Part shown: piece after piece, positions 11,177-19,920 of the stretch | Layout of the letters: each line of letters opens with the position of its first letter | Numbering within the stretch: position 1 is the first letter of the stretch | NCBI RefSeq assembly: GCF_033845285.1 | Contig: NZ_JAWXCX010000001.1 | Coordinates: forward strand, 1,813,495-1,877,494 | Origin: Marinococcus sp. PL1-022 | Lineage (GTDB): Bacteria; Bacillota; Bacilli; Bacillales; Marinococcaceae | Length of the DNA stretch: 64,000 nucleotides | Reading direction: 5' to 3' | Program-made: the position numbers and the translations under genes | Notes under the pieces: model-generated | What the model saw: only the letters and a program-made list of their open reading frames with translations | The model's database searches: none | What the model was told of the DNA's origin: nothing

Positions 11177-12559
11177 TTACTTTTCAAAACGATAGGATTT
11201 CTTTACAGGCTTCCAAATTGTTTCGATTTCTTCTAAAGACTTGTTTTTTGTTTCAGGAACTATGGTCATCACAAATATAAAACAAATGACGTTAATAACC
11301 GCAAACATCCAGAACGTAAACGCGCCTCCGGCGTTATTGATGAGTACAGGCGTGAATTGCCCTATCGCCCAGTTGGCTCCCCATAAAAACATAGTGGCAA
11401 TTCCGACTGCTTTTGCACGCATATGGTTTGGAAAAATTTCCGGAATCATAATCCACGGAATTGGGCCCATTGAAATACAAAACGCTGCTGTAAAGCCCAT
11501 GATAAAAAGCAACGCCCAGATTCCATTGCCTACATCAAAATAGAAAACGCTTCCAATAAGGACCATAAAAATTGCCATCAAACTAGATCCGACGCCCATC
11601 AAACGTTTTCTTCCTGCTTTGTCGATTAATAAAATAGCAACCACTGTAAATATTACCTGCACGGTTCCTATTAAACTCGTCGCCAGAAATTCAGTATTGT
11701 TTTCAAATCCTACCAGCCGAAAGATTGTAGGTCCGTAATAAGTTACAGCGTTCATTCCGATAACCTGATTAAATAAAGCCAGAAAAATACCGACTGCCAT
11801 CGCTTTTCGAAGACCTGGCTTTAACAGCTCTCTCATTGATGTGTTTGATTCGCTTCGAAGAGAGGTTTGAATAGCCTCCAGCTCCAGTTCAGCTGAGCGC
11901 GTGTTATTAATTTTTTCCAATGTCCGAAACGCTTCTCCATGCTTTTGCTTTTTGACTAAATACCTGGGACTTTCAGGAATAAAAATAAGCATGATGAAAA
12001 ATAGAACTCCCGGTACTACTCCATAGCCCAGCATCCATCTCCATCCTGTTTCCACTCCCCAGCCATAGCTGCCGGAGTTTGCAACAGCAAGATTAATATA
12101 AAACGTAGCCGAAATACCAATAATAGTGAACAGCTGATACATAGACGCCAGTCGGCCGCGTATAGCAGGCGGAGCGCATTCAGCAATATACGTAACTGAC
12201 AACGCAGAGGCAAAACCAATTCCGAGGCCGCCCAGAACTCTTGCAAGAATAAGAGAAGTAACGCTCATAGCAAGCGCTGACCATAAAGCGGAAACAGCAA
12301 AGAGAATTCCCGACAGCATTAAAATCTTTTTCCTCCCAAAACGGTCACTTAGATAGCCGGACAACCCGACCCCGACAACTCCTCCTACCATAACGCTTGA
12401 AATGATAAATCCTTCCATAGCCGGGCTTAAATTATAAAGCTCCTGCAAAAAGCCAATGGCGCCCGAAATTACTGCGGTATCAAAGCCATATAAAAAACCT
12501 GCCATTCCTGCTGCGGAAGCTATCAACAACACATACCAGACTGACTGCTTCTCTTTCAT
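11177..12559 (-). CDS. araE: Arabinose:H+ symporter (AraE-like, MFS sugar porter)
   Basis: A 12-helix major-facilitator sugar porter of about 460 residues with the family signatures GFDTAVISGAIGFL, DRFGRKKIL, PESPRYLV, GPIPWIMIPEIFP and PETKNKSLEEIE. The ATG at 12559 is preferred; a TTG nine bases upstream is only 3 nt from the AGGGG site. It stands alone between araR and araB and is divergent from araB. Its leader holds a cre site and a half-conserved AraR operator, which supports arabinose as substrate, though sequence alone does not exclude xylose or galactose. Confidence 0.87.
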   Translation of the reverse strand: MKEKQSVWYVLLIASAAGMAGFLYGFDTAVISGAIGFLQELYNLSPAMEGFIISSVMVGGVVGVGLSGYLSDRFGRKKILMLSGILFAVSALWSALAMSVTSLILARVLGGLGIGFASALSVTYIAECAPPAIRGRLASMYQLFTIIGISATFYINLAVANSGSYGWGVETGWRWMLGYGVVPGVLFFIMLIFIPESPRYLVKKQKHGEAFRTLEKINNTRSAELELEAIQTSLRSESNTSMRELLKPGLRKAMAVGIFLALFNQVIGMNAVTYYGPTIFRLVGFENNTEFLATSLIGTVQVIFTVVAILLIDKAGRKRLMGVGSSLMAIFMVLIGSVFYFDVGNGIWALLFIMGFTAAFCISMGPIPWIMIPEIFPNHMRAKAVGIATMFLWGANWAIGQFTPVLINNAGGAFTFWMFAVINVICFIFVMTIVPETKNKSLEEIETIWKPVKKSYRFEK

Positions 12560-12591
12560 GATGTTCAATATCCCCTTTCAATAATTGGAAA

Positions 12592-12606
12592 TGATAACGA
12601 TTACAT
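12592..12606. promoter_or_regulatory. cre site downstream of the araE promoter
   Basis: On the minus strand ATGTAATCGTTATCA matches the cre consensus fully. It lies just after the predicted araE start point, a roadblock position for CcpA. Confidence 0.65.
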
Positions 12607-12608
12607 GA

Positions 12609-12637
12609 AAATTATCATATGTTCGTACAAGTTTCAA
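12609..12637 (-). promoter_or_regulatory. araE promoter with embedded AraR half-operator
   Basis: TTGAAA, 17-bp spacer and TAATTT on the minus strand. The spacer contains CGTACAAGTT (12624-12633), identical to the right half of the strong AraR operators; the left half is degenerate, which suggests weaker repression of araE. Confidence 0.6.
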
Positions 12638-12741
12638 TAATATGGTTTATATTTACATTTAATACATACAAGCTCATCTTCAAAAAACTCATTGAGGATT
12701 TTTTCACTCCAGCTTTTCTAATTATGTTGTTTAATAAGTGT

Positions 12742-12756
12742 AGAAAGCGGTTGCAA
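12742..12756. promoter_or_regulatory. cre site at the araB promoter
   Basis: The reverse complement TTGCAACCGCTTTCT fits the cre consensus at every defined position and overlaps the -35 box, mirroring the arrangement at araN. Confidence 0.8.
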
Positions 12757-12779
12757 TAAGCTTCGTTTCATGATTAAAT
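12751..12779 (+). promoter_or_regulatory. Sigma-A promoter of the araB operon
   Basis: TTGCAA, 17-bp spacer, TTAAAT: the same boxes and spacing as the araN promoter. The AraR operator begins 6 bp after the -10. Confidence 0.7.
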
Positions 12780-12785
12780 GAACTT

Positions 12786-12803
12786 AACTTATACGTACAA
12801 GTT
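12786..12803. promoter_or_regulatory. AraR operator upstream of araB
   Basis: AACTTATACGTACAAGTT, identical to the operator at 9737. It overlaps the expected transcription start of the araB operon, about 90 bp before the first codon. Confidence 0.88.
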
Positions 12804-12895
12804 GTGTTTTATCCATTGATTTCATTAACGCAATAAAACAGAAATGAGAGATTCATTCGAATTACTAAAAATGCTTTTCAAAGGAATGAGTCAAA

Positions 12896-14533
12896 ATGAA
12901 GCAGTCAGAAATGAAACACGCCGTTACTCAAGGTCAGACTTCACTCGGAATTGAATTTGGCTCCACTCGTATTAAAGCAGTACTGATGAACAACAGCTTT
13001 GAAACAATCGCCTCGGGCAGCTATGAATGGGAAAACCAGATGAAAAACGGTTTTTGGACATACCATCAGGAAGATATTATTGCTGGTTTGCAGAAGGCTT
13101 ATGGGAGCATGAAATCCGAAGTGGAAAGCGCGTACGGGATTACCCTCCGCACTATTGGTTCGATAGGTATTTCAGCTATGATGCACGGCTATATGCCATT
13201 TGACCACACCGGAGAACTGCTTGTCCCCTTTCGGACGTGGCGTAATAATACCACCGGCGCTGCGGCCAGCGAATTGACGGGTCTTTTTCAGTACAATATC
13301 CCGGAACGATGGAGTATCGCCCACCTTTATCAAGCCATACTCGATGATGAAAAACATTTGCCGCGTATTCAGTTGATTACGACTTTAAGCGGATACATCC
13401 ATTGGCTGCTGACCGGAAAACAGGTCATTGGGGCCGGGGATGCCTCGGGGATGTTTCCAATCGACGACACTACTCAGGACTACAACGATTTCATGCTTGA
13501 GCAGTTCGACACCCTCACTGCAGCAAGAAATTATCCATGGAAAATTAAAAACATTCTTCCTGAAGTTCTTACAGCTGGCGAACAGGCAGGCACCTTAACG
13601 AATGACGGCATTAAAATTCTGGATAAATCACAAAACCTGCAGCCCGGGATTCCATTTTGCCCTCCGGAAGGTGACGCCGGAACCGGAATGGTGGCTACAA
13701 ACAGCGTGAAAAAACGTATCGGAAACGTTTCTGTAGGGACCTCTGTTTTTGCGATGATTGTGCTGGATCAAAAAATTTCTAACACTCATCCGGAAATTGA
13801 TTTAGTTACTACACCAAATGGAAACCCTGTCGCCATGGTGCATGCAAATAACTGTTCAAGTGATTTGAACGCCTGGCTTGGGTTGTTCCGGGAGTTTTCA
13901 GAAGCAACGGGACAAAAGCTTAATTCTGGCGATTTATTTGAATTAATGCTGCAGAAAGCTCTCGAAGCGGATCCTGATGGCGGCGGCCTGCTCAGCTATG
14001 GTTATTTCTCCGGTGAAAATATTACAGGACTGGAAAGCGGCCGCCCTTTGTTTGTGCGCTCTCCCGAAAGCAATTTCAATTTAGCTAACTTCATGCGGAC
14101 GCATCTTTTTTCTGCTTTCGGTGCCCTAAAAATCGGCATGGTTCTTTTAACAGATAAAGAACAGGTAGCGATCGATAATGTCTTCGCTCATGGCGGCTTG
14201 TTCAAAACTCCAGTCGTGGGACAACGGGTAGTTGCTGCTGCCATGAATACGCCTGTCTCTGTTATGGATACGGCCGGAGAAGGCGGAGCCTGGGGAATTG
14301 CTGTACTGGCCTCCTATACGAAGAACAAAGGCCCGGCTGAGACACTGGAAGAATTTTTGGATAATAAAGTTTTTAAAGAAATCGAAACCACGGAAATTCA
14401 TCCTGATCGCGCTGATGTAGAAGGGTTTGAAATTTTTATGGAACGTTATAAAAAAGGTCTCGTCATCGAACAGGCGGCAGTTGATCATTTAACACCGGCT
14501 GATGCAATCGGCGAACAAGTCAAAGTAAATTAA
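12896..14533 (+). CDS. araB: Ribulokinase, FGGY carbohydrate kinase family
   Basis: Phosphorylates L-ribulose to L-ribulose-5-phosphate, step two of arabinose breakdown. The 545-residue protein has the FGGY N-terminal nucleotide motif (LGIEFGSTRIKAVLM), the substrate-side SAMMHGYMPFD segment and the C-terminal ATP-binding stretch (NVFAHGGLFKTPVVGQRVVAAAMNTPV, GEGGAWGIA). It resembles the divergent FGGY kinases that replace classical AraB in some Firmicutes, so the substrate call rests partly on its place before araA and behind an AraR operator. It is the first gene of araB-araA-GH43-araD. Confidence 0.85.
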   Translation: MKQSEMKHAVTQGQTSLGIEFGSTRIKAVLMNNSFETIASGSYEWENQMKNGFWTYHQEDIIAGLQKAYGSMKSEVESAYGITLRTIGSIGISAMMHGYMPFDHTGELLVPFRTWRNNTTGAAASELTGLFQYNIPERWSIAHLYQAILDDEKHLPRIQLITTLSGYIHWLLTGKQVIGAGDASGMFPIDDTTQDYNDFMLEQFDTLTAARNYPWKIKNILPEVLTAGEQAGTLTNDGIKILDKSQNLQPGIPFCPPEGDAGTGMVATNSVKKRIGNVSVGTSVFAMIVLDQKISNTHPEIDLVTTPNGNPVAMVHANNCSSDLNAWLGLFREFSEATGQKLNSGDLFELMLQKALEADPDGGGLLSYGYFSGENITGLESGRPLFVRSPESNFNLANFMRTHLFSAFGALKIGMVLLTDKEQVAIDNVFAHGGLFKTPVVGQRVVAAAMNTPVSVMDTAGEGGAWGIAVLASYTKNKGPAETLEEFLDNKVFKEIETTEIHPDRADVEGFEIFMERYKKGLVIEQAAVDHLTPADAIGEQVKVN

Positions 14534-14560
14534 ACTATCAATAAGAAAAGAGGAGTACTT

Positions 14561-15985
14561 ATGCCCGCTATTGAAAAAAAAGAATTCTGGTTCATTGTAG
14601 GCTCCCAACAGCTTTACGGAGAAGAAGCCTTAAAAGAAGTCAAAGCCCATGCCCAGCACATAACTGATGCATTAAATGAAAGCGGTGTTTTACCTTATCC
14701 GCTTGTTCTAAAAGACTTAGCAATCAATACAGATGAAATTACACGCACCATGAAAGAAGTGAACTATCGTGATGAGGTGGCCGGCGTTATCACATGGATG
14801 CACACCTTCTCTCCCGCAAAGATGTGGATTCGCGGAACGAAGATACTGCAAAAACCACTGCTTCATCTAGCTACCCAATTTAATGAAAGCATCCCGTGGG
14901 AAACCATTGATATGGACTTCATGAACCTGAATCAGTCGGCGCACGGTGACCGAGAATATGGCTTTATCAATGCCCGCTTAAACAAGCAGAACAAAGTGGT
15001 CGCAGGCCACTGGGAGCATGCCGGCATCCAACAGGAAATTGCCCAATGGATGAACACGGCTGCGGCTTATAACGAAAGCTTCAACATTAAGGTTGCCCGC
15101 TTCGGTGACAACATGCGCAATGTAGGTGTTACGGAAGGCGACAAAATTGAAGCGCAGATTCAATTTGGATGGGTCGTCGATTACTACGGAATTGGAGACC
15201 TTGTGGAATACGTCCACCGTGTTACAGACGAAGAGGTTGAAGCCCTCCTTTCGGAATACGGTGACCTTTATGAATTTGAGTACGGCAGCTATACAGAAGA
15301 AGAATGGAAAGACAGCGTTAAAGTACAGGCAGGCTATGAAATTGCTATTAAACGCTTTCTGGATGATGGAGGCTACAATGCTTTCACGACCAACTTTGAG
15401 GATTTACATGGAATGAAGCAGCTGCCAGGCCTTGCTGTTCAACGCCTCATGGGGCAAGGGTACGGCTTTGCTGCTGAGGGGGATTGGAAAACGGCTGCTC
15501 TTGACCGTTTGATGAAGGTGATGAGTCATAACGAATCAACAGGTTTTATGGAAGATTATATTTATGAATTGACGGCTGGAAAAGAAGCTATTCTTCAATC
15601 ACATATGCTTGAAGTAGATCCTACCCTGGCAAACCATAAGCCAAAAATCGTGGTATCGCCATTAGACATTGGTAATAAAGAAGATCCTGCACGCTTAGTT
15701 TTTGATGGTAAAGCCGGAGACGGGGTCGTGGTTTCCATGGCGGATTTTGGAACGCATTACAAGCTTCTGATTAATGAGGTTTCGGCATTTGAACCGCCTG
15801 TTCCTGCTCCGAACCTCCCGGTGGCCCGAATACTCTGGAGTGTTAAGCCAAACCTTCAGGATGGAATAAAAGCCTGGATTGAAAATGGAGGCGGGCACCA
15901 CACCGTTGTTTCATTAAATGTAACGACAGATCAGATTATTAATTATGCGAAGCTGGTAGGTCTTGAGTACGTCGTTATTAATTAA
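14561..15985 (+). CDS. araA: L-arabinose isomerase
   Basis: Converts L-arabinose to L-ribulose with a Mn2+ centre. The 474-residue protein starts with the typical KKEFWFIVGSQQLYGEEAL. The metal ligands are in place: Glu280 in NFEDLHGM, Glu306 in FAAEGDWKTAALDRLMK, His323 in MSHNESTGFMEDYIY and His446 in GGGHHTV. It follows araB by 27 bp with an AGAGGAG ribosome site. The sequence is intact and slightly shorter than the ~495-residue B. subtilis enzyme. Confidence 0.96.
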   Translation: MPAIEKKEFWFIVGSQQLYGEEALKEVKAHAQHITDALNESGVLPYPLVLKDLAINTDEITRTMKEVNYRDEVAGVITWMHTFSPAKMWIRGTKILQKPLLHLATQFNESIPWETIDMDFMNLNQSAHGDREYGFINARLNKQNKVVAGHWEHAGIQQEIAQWMNTAAAYNESFNIKVARFGDNMRNVGVTEGDKIEAQIQFGWVVDYYGIGDLVEYVHRVTDEEVEALLSEYGDLYEFEYGSYTEEEWKDSVKVQAGYEIAIKRFLDDGGYNAFTTNFEDLHGMKQLPGLAVQRLMGQGYGFAAEGDWKTAALDRLMKVMSHNESTGFMEDYIYELTAGKEAILQSHMLEVDPTLANHKPKIVVSPLDIGNKEDPARLVFDGKAGDGVVVSMADFGTHYKLLINEVSAFEPPVPAPNLPVARILWSVKPNLQDGIKAWIENGGGHHTVVSLNVTTDQIINYAKLVGLEYVVIN

Positions 15986-16030
15986 TATATTTCATCAGCT
16001 TAAGCTATTGATATTTAAGGAGTGAGCTTT

Positions 16031-17032
16031 ATGGAGAATCTGAAAAACCCTATTGTTTTACAAAGAGCCGACCCATTTGTTTATAAGCACCATGACGGGT
16101 TTTATTACTTTACCGGCTCTCACCCTTCCTACGATCGGATTATTTTGCGGCGGGCTAAACATTTGAATGACCTGTACGACGCAGAAGAATACGTTATTTG
16201 GCGTAAACACAGCAGCGGGGCTCAGAGTCACTTAATCTGGGCACCTGAAATTCACCGAGTAGACGGGAAATGGTATATCTATTATGCCGCCGCTCCTGAC
16301 GACAACATTGACGATAATACCTTCAATCACCGAATGTTTGTGCTTGAAAATGACTCAGACAACCCAATTGAAGGCGAATGGAAAGAAAAAGGTGAAATAG
16401 ATGCAGGGTGGAGTGCATTCGCTCTTGATGCAACAACGTTTGAGCACAATGGTATTCAATATTATGTTTGGGCACAGCAGGATGTAAATATAAAGGGCCA
16501 TTCAAATATTTATATAGCTGAGATGGAAAACCCATGGACTTTGGCGTCTACCCCCGTGCTGCTGACTAAACCTGAACTGCCCTGGGAAATTAAAGGCTTC
16601 TGGGTCAATGAAGGCCCTTCCGTTCTGATTAGAAATGAAAAGGTCTTTATTACGTATTCAGCAAGTGCCACTGGCATCGATTACTGCATGGGTCTGCTGA
16701 CAAGTGATGCCAAGGCAGATTTACTGAATCCAAATTCCTGGACGAAAAGCCCGGAGCCAGTTTTTGAAAGCTATTCACCGAATAAACAATACGGACCGGG
16801 CCACAATTGCTTTACCGTGTCCGAAGATGGCGGCAGCGACATTTTAGTTTATCATGCCCGTAATTATACCGAGATTGTTGGAGATCCCCTTTATGATCCG
16901 AATCGTCATGCCCGTGCACAGGAAATTACGTGGGACGAAAGCGGTAACCCCGTGTTTGGTATTCCTGTCCCGGATGACCGGTGGACTCCAGACACGCCAA
17001 CAATTTTAACGACAGAAAATTCCAAGGAATAA
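16031..17032 (+). CDS. GH43-family arabinosidase, cytoplasmic
   Basis: A five-bladed beta-propeller glycosidase of 333 residues. The three GH43 acids are visible: base Asp14 in RADPFVY, the pKa-setting Asp in FALDATTFEHNG and the acid Glu in WVNEGPSVLI; WAPEIH is also typical. The ATG at 16031 is chosen because the in-frame GTG at 16022 lies within the AAGGAGTG ribosome site. There is no signal peptide, so it should act on imported oligosaccharides. Its place between araA and araD puts it in the arabinose regulon and points to alpha-L-arabinofuranosidase activity, although xylosidase activity cannot be ruled out. Confidence 0.88.
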   Translation: MENLKNPIVLQRADPFVYKHHDGFYYFTGSHPSYDRIILRRAKHLNDLYDAEEYVIWRKHSSGAQSHLIWAPEIHRVDGKWYIYYAAAPDDNIDDNTFNHRMFVLENDSDNPIEGEWKEKGEIDAGWSAFALDATTFEHNGIQYYVWAQQDVNIKGHSNIYIAEMENPWTLASTPVLLTKPELPWEIKGFWVNEGPSVLIRNEKVFITYSASATGIDYCMGLLTSDAKADLLNPNSWTKSPEPVFESYSPNKQYGPGHNCFTVSEDGGSDILVYHARNYTEIVGDPLYDPNRHARAQEITWDESGNPVFGIPVPDDRWTPDTPTILTTENSKE

Positions 17033-17074
17033 TTTCCTGAACATACATGTAAGTACATTGAAGGAGGTTTCCCA

Positions 17075-17764
17075 TTGCTGGAACTATTGAAGCAGCAGGT
17101 CTGCAGCGCAAATCAGGGACTCGTTGATCATGATCTCGTTACTTTTACCTGGGGAAATGTCAGTGGATTTGACCCTGAAGCAGAATTATTAGCCATTAAG
17201 CCTTCCGGAGTGCCCTATGAAGAGCTCTCCCCCGAAGATATTGTATTAGTGGATTTAAAAGGAAATGTTGTGGAAGGCGATTTAAAGCCCTCCTCTGACA
17301 CTCCTACCCATATCGAGCTGTATAAAGCTTTTCCAGGTGTACGGGGTATTGTTCATACGCATTCGGATTGGGGCACAGCCTGGGCACAGGCTGGTAAAAG
17401 CATTCCCTGCTCCGGAACCACTCAGGCGGATTATTTTTACGGGGACATTCCCTGCACACGTCAACTAACAAAAGAAGAGGTGCAGAATGGTTATGAAAAA
17501 GAAACAGGGTCAGTCATTATAGAAGCCATGCATGGAAGAAATCCTGTAGAAGTGCCGGGAATTGTCGTTCACGGGCATGCACCGTTTGCCTGGGGCGGTT
17601 CTCCGGAAGACGCGCTCCATAATGCTGTGGTGCTTGAAAAAGTCGCAAAAATGACGTTTCTTTCCTATCAGCTTTCGGGTGAGCTCCCCCTTGATAACCA
17701 TGTGCTGCAAAAGCATTATGAAAGAAAGCACGGGGAAAACGCTTATTACGGGCAGTCTAAATAA
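17075..17764 (+). CDS. araD: L-ribulose-5-phosphate 4-epimerase
   Basis: Class II aldolase-fold epimerase of 229 residues that makes D-xylulose-5-phosphate for the pentose phosphate pathway. The zinc ligands are seen in GIVHTHSDWGT and VVHGHAPFAWG, and substrate loops in TWGNVSG, IKPSGVPYE and SDTPTHIELY. It uses a TTG start with a strong AAGGAGG site. It ends the araB operon in front of the terminator at 17781. Confidence 0.95.
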   Translation: MLELLKQQVCSANQGLVDHDLVTFTWGNVSGFDPEAELLAIKPSGVPYEELSPEDIVLVDLKGNVVEGDLKPSSDTPTHIELYKAFPGVRGIVHTHSDWGTAWAQAGKSIPCSGTTQADYFYGDIPCTRQLTKEEVQNGYEKETGSVIIEAMHGRNPVEVPGIVVHGHAPFAWGGSPEDALHNAVVLEKVAKMTFLSYQLSGELPLDNHVLQKHYERKHGENAYYGQSK

Positions 17765-17780
17765 ATGATTCCTACCTTAA

Positions 17781-17819
17781 ACGAGCAGGCCCTAATTTAA
17801 ACAGGCCTGCTCGTTTTTT
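17781..17819 (+). terminator. Terminator of the araBA-GH43-araD operon
   Basis: Stem ACGAGCAGGC with GCCTGCTCGT, followed by TTTTTT. The same stem could also stop the convergent amidohydrolase transcript. Confidence 0.9.
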
Positions 17820-17883
17820 GGTTACACATCCAAGAAGATTACATGTATCTGTTACCTTATAATTATTTTTACAAAAAAATAAC

Positions 17884-18627
17884 TTACTTCCTATACCATT
17901 CCAACGCATTCGAGTACAGAATTTTGTCGGCTGCTTGAACGTCAAATAAAGTTTGAACCAGCTGGACATCCTCATATTTGAAAGGCCTCGGGGCTCTTGT
18001 CGACGGCAGGTCGGTGCCGAACATCAAAGCATCCGGATTCGCGTAATAAATAGACGTTAAAGCATTTGCGACATTTAGTTCCACACGTCCAAAGCCGGTG
18101 GCTTTCACTCTGAGGCCTTTATCCACTAATTTCAAAAGGTGAGGCAGCCCCTCCTCTGTTAGCCCTAAATGATCGATGGATACAGCAGGTAAATTTTCAA
18201 TAACAGAGGCTATTTCCGGCAGTTCTCTGGCATCCATATAAAGCTCGCTGTGCCACCCCGCTATTTCATGCACTCTCCGGGCCAGGTAATCGAGTCTGGA
18301 AAGGTCTTCGGACCCGCCCCGGCGGATATTAAACCGCAGCGCCCTCACGCCGTGATCGTGCAGCCGTAAAATTTCTTCATCACTGACACTGGACGGCAGC
18401 TGCGTTACCCCACAAAACGAGGGGCCCAGCTGTTGAAGGGCTTTAATTAAGTAGCCCTGGTCAAACCCCTGAAACGATCCCGATACCACTGCCCCGCCCC
18501 GGATCTTGTAATCAGCTGTATCCTTCTGGTAATCGGCTGCAATGTATTCCGGAGGCGTGTAGTCCTGATTTTCGGTAATGGGAAAGTTAAAATCAATAAT
18601 GTGGAAGTGCGCATCAAATATTCTCAT
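17884..18627 (-). CDS. Amidohydrolase-family metal-dependent hydrolase
   Basis: A 247-residue TIM-barrel protein of the amidohydrolase_2 (PF04909-like) type. Visible landmarks are the N-terminal metal motif DAHFH (residues 5-9), SIDHLGL in the middle and the C-terminal MFGTDLPSTRAPRP with the catalytic Asp. The family includes lactone and dicarboxylate hydrolases and decarboxylases; no substrate can be assigned. It is a single gene convergent with araD, so it might hydrolyse a sugar lactone, but nothing in the sequence proves a link to the ara genes. Confidence 0.75.
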   Translation of the reverse strand: MRIFDAHFHIIDFNFPITENQDYTPPEYIAADYQKDTADYKIRGGAVVSGSFQGFDQGYLIKALQQLGPSFCGVTQLPSSVSDEEILRLHDHGVRALRFNIRRGGSEDLSRLDYLARRVHEIAGWHSELYMDARELPEIASVIENLPAVSIDHLGLTEEGLPHLLKLVDKGLRVKATGFGRVELNVANALTSIYYANPDALMFGTDLPSTRAPRPFKYEDVQLVQTLFDVQAADKILYSNALEWYRK

Positions 18628-18678
18628 AAACTCCCCTCTCCTGCATCATAAGAATACCCCGATTCAGCTTGTCTGGTC

Positions 18679-18717
18679 AAAAAAATGCCCGAAATGGAGG
18701 AAGCTGGCCTCATTTCG
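18679..18717 (-). terminator. Terminator of the WxL gene pair
   Basis: On the minus strand a roughly 10-bp stem (CGAAATGAGG and CCTCATTTCG, one bulged base) is followed by GGGCATTTTTTT, about 80 bp after the 18797 stop. Confidence 0.65.
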
Positions 18718-18796
18718 AACATGATGATCTATACTTATTCACATAATTGAATTTAAGAAGGAACTGATTTATTGGAATCTACAGTTGATATACCCT

Positions 18797-19828
18797 TTAT
18801 TCTTCTTTTGCCTGGGGTCTATTTAGCTTTTTTCCCAACACAAGCATAAGCCCGCCAAATAAAGCAGCTGCGAGTATCCATACCCAGATTGGCATGGAAA
18901 AACCATCCGGTTCATTCACTTCCGGCGTATTAACTTCCGCATATTCTTCAATATCATCCTGGGCAATCGTAAAATCTTCTTCCACCGAGAAGTTATCATC
19001 ACCGGCAGAACCATTCAACGTAAGCGTATAATCTCCGTCATCGAGGCTCTCATTGTTCCAGGGGATTTGGTATCGTATGTTCGATTTGGGGGCCATGTTA
19101 AATTCCGCTAATTCTCCGCTAAATACTTCCTCGTCTTCGGAATCCGTAACTATATAGTCTCCCAAAATATCACCCTGAATAAGGTGGGCGTTATTGGTCA
19201 TTTCGATAAATACCTGACCGGTTTCCGTCAGAAACCCTGCCTCTCCAACAGAAAAATCCGGCGTGGATTCATTAGGCAGATTAACCTGAACAGCGAGCTT
19301 ATAGGATGTTTCCGTATTTAAAACAATGTTGGCCTCTTCATTGCCGCCTGATCCATCTGCCTCCTGTTCCGATACCTCGGTCGTAAACACAACCGCTCCC
19401 AGCGCCGTTTGTCCCTCCACATCCGGAGCTTCCACCGAAACCGGGACCTCTTCAGAGGCTCCCGGCTCCAGCGTAACTGTCTCATCCAGGCTTAAATATT
19501 CCTTCATGGATACCGCATCGTCCAACAGCCGGGTATTCGGTGAATCCACGCTGGGATTATACAGGATGCCACCCTTCGGATGTGTGTACGCATTCGCCGG
19601 CTCTGCACTTAACGTTACTTCTTCATCCAAATTATTCGTCATACGAAAATTTACCGTCTGCTCTTCCCCGGGGTCCATGGCCAAACTGAAATATCCCTTC
19701 GTCCCTGTTTCCTGATTTTCCGGATAAACTGGTTCGATTTCCAGGGGAACTTCTTCTTCTGCTGCGGCAGTTTGCACAGGAATATTAAGAATCAGAACAC
19801 CGAACGCTGCGATCAGCCATTTCCTCAT
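18797..19828 (-). CDS. WxL-interacting protein (DUF916/DUF3324), membrane anchored
   Basis: A 343-residue surface protein with a signal peptide (to about residue 23), two extracellular domains and a single C-terminal helix (about 317-335) followed by a basic-acidic tail. The first domain has the DUF916 pattern (GYFSLAMDPGEEQTVNFRMTNN ... LDETVTLEPGASEEVPVSVEAP), the second the DUF3324 pattern (LNTETSYKLAVQVNLP ... IQGDILGDYIV). In known WxL systems these domains bind peptidoglycan and host proteins and accompany WxL-domain proteins. The WxL partner lies just upstream. The protein is highly acidic. Confidence 0.85.
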   Translation of the reverse strand: MRKWLIAAFGVLILNIPVQTAAAEEEVPLEIEPVYPENQETGTKGYFSLAMDPGEEQTVNFRMTNNLDEEVTLSAEPANAYTHPKGGILYNPSVDSPNTRLLDDAVSMKEYLSLDETVTLEPGASEEVPVSVEAPDVEGQTALGAVVFTTEVSEQEADGSGGNEEANIVLNTETSYKLAVQVNLPNESTPDFSVGEAGFLTETGQVFIEMTNNAHLIQGDILGDYIVTDSEDEEVFSGELAEFNMAPKSNIRYQIPWNNESLDDGDYTLTLNGSAGDDNFSVEEDFTIAQDDIEEYAEVNTPEVNEPDGFSMPIWVWILAAALFGGLMLVLGKKLNRPQAKEE

Positions 19829-19862
19829 ACCAAGCGCCTCCTTTTGTTAAATATGCATGAAT

Positions 19863-19893
19863 AAAAAGCCGGCCTGCCCAGGCGCGGCTTTTT
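19863..19893 (-). terminator. Internal terminator between the WxL gene and its partner
   Basis: AAAAAGCCG/CGGCTTTTT arms with an inner CCTG-CCC-AGG stem and T-tracts on both strands. It lies within the two-gene unit, so read-through would give less partner than WxL protein. Confidence 0.75.
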
Positions 19894-19920
19894 GAACACA
19901 TGCTTTCATATACTTTTTTA

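Noticed and set aside
18797-19828. Plus-strand open frame of 129 codons inside the WxL partner gene
   Set aside because: Low-complexity Ser/Pro/Val translation caused by the acidic repeats of the true gene.
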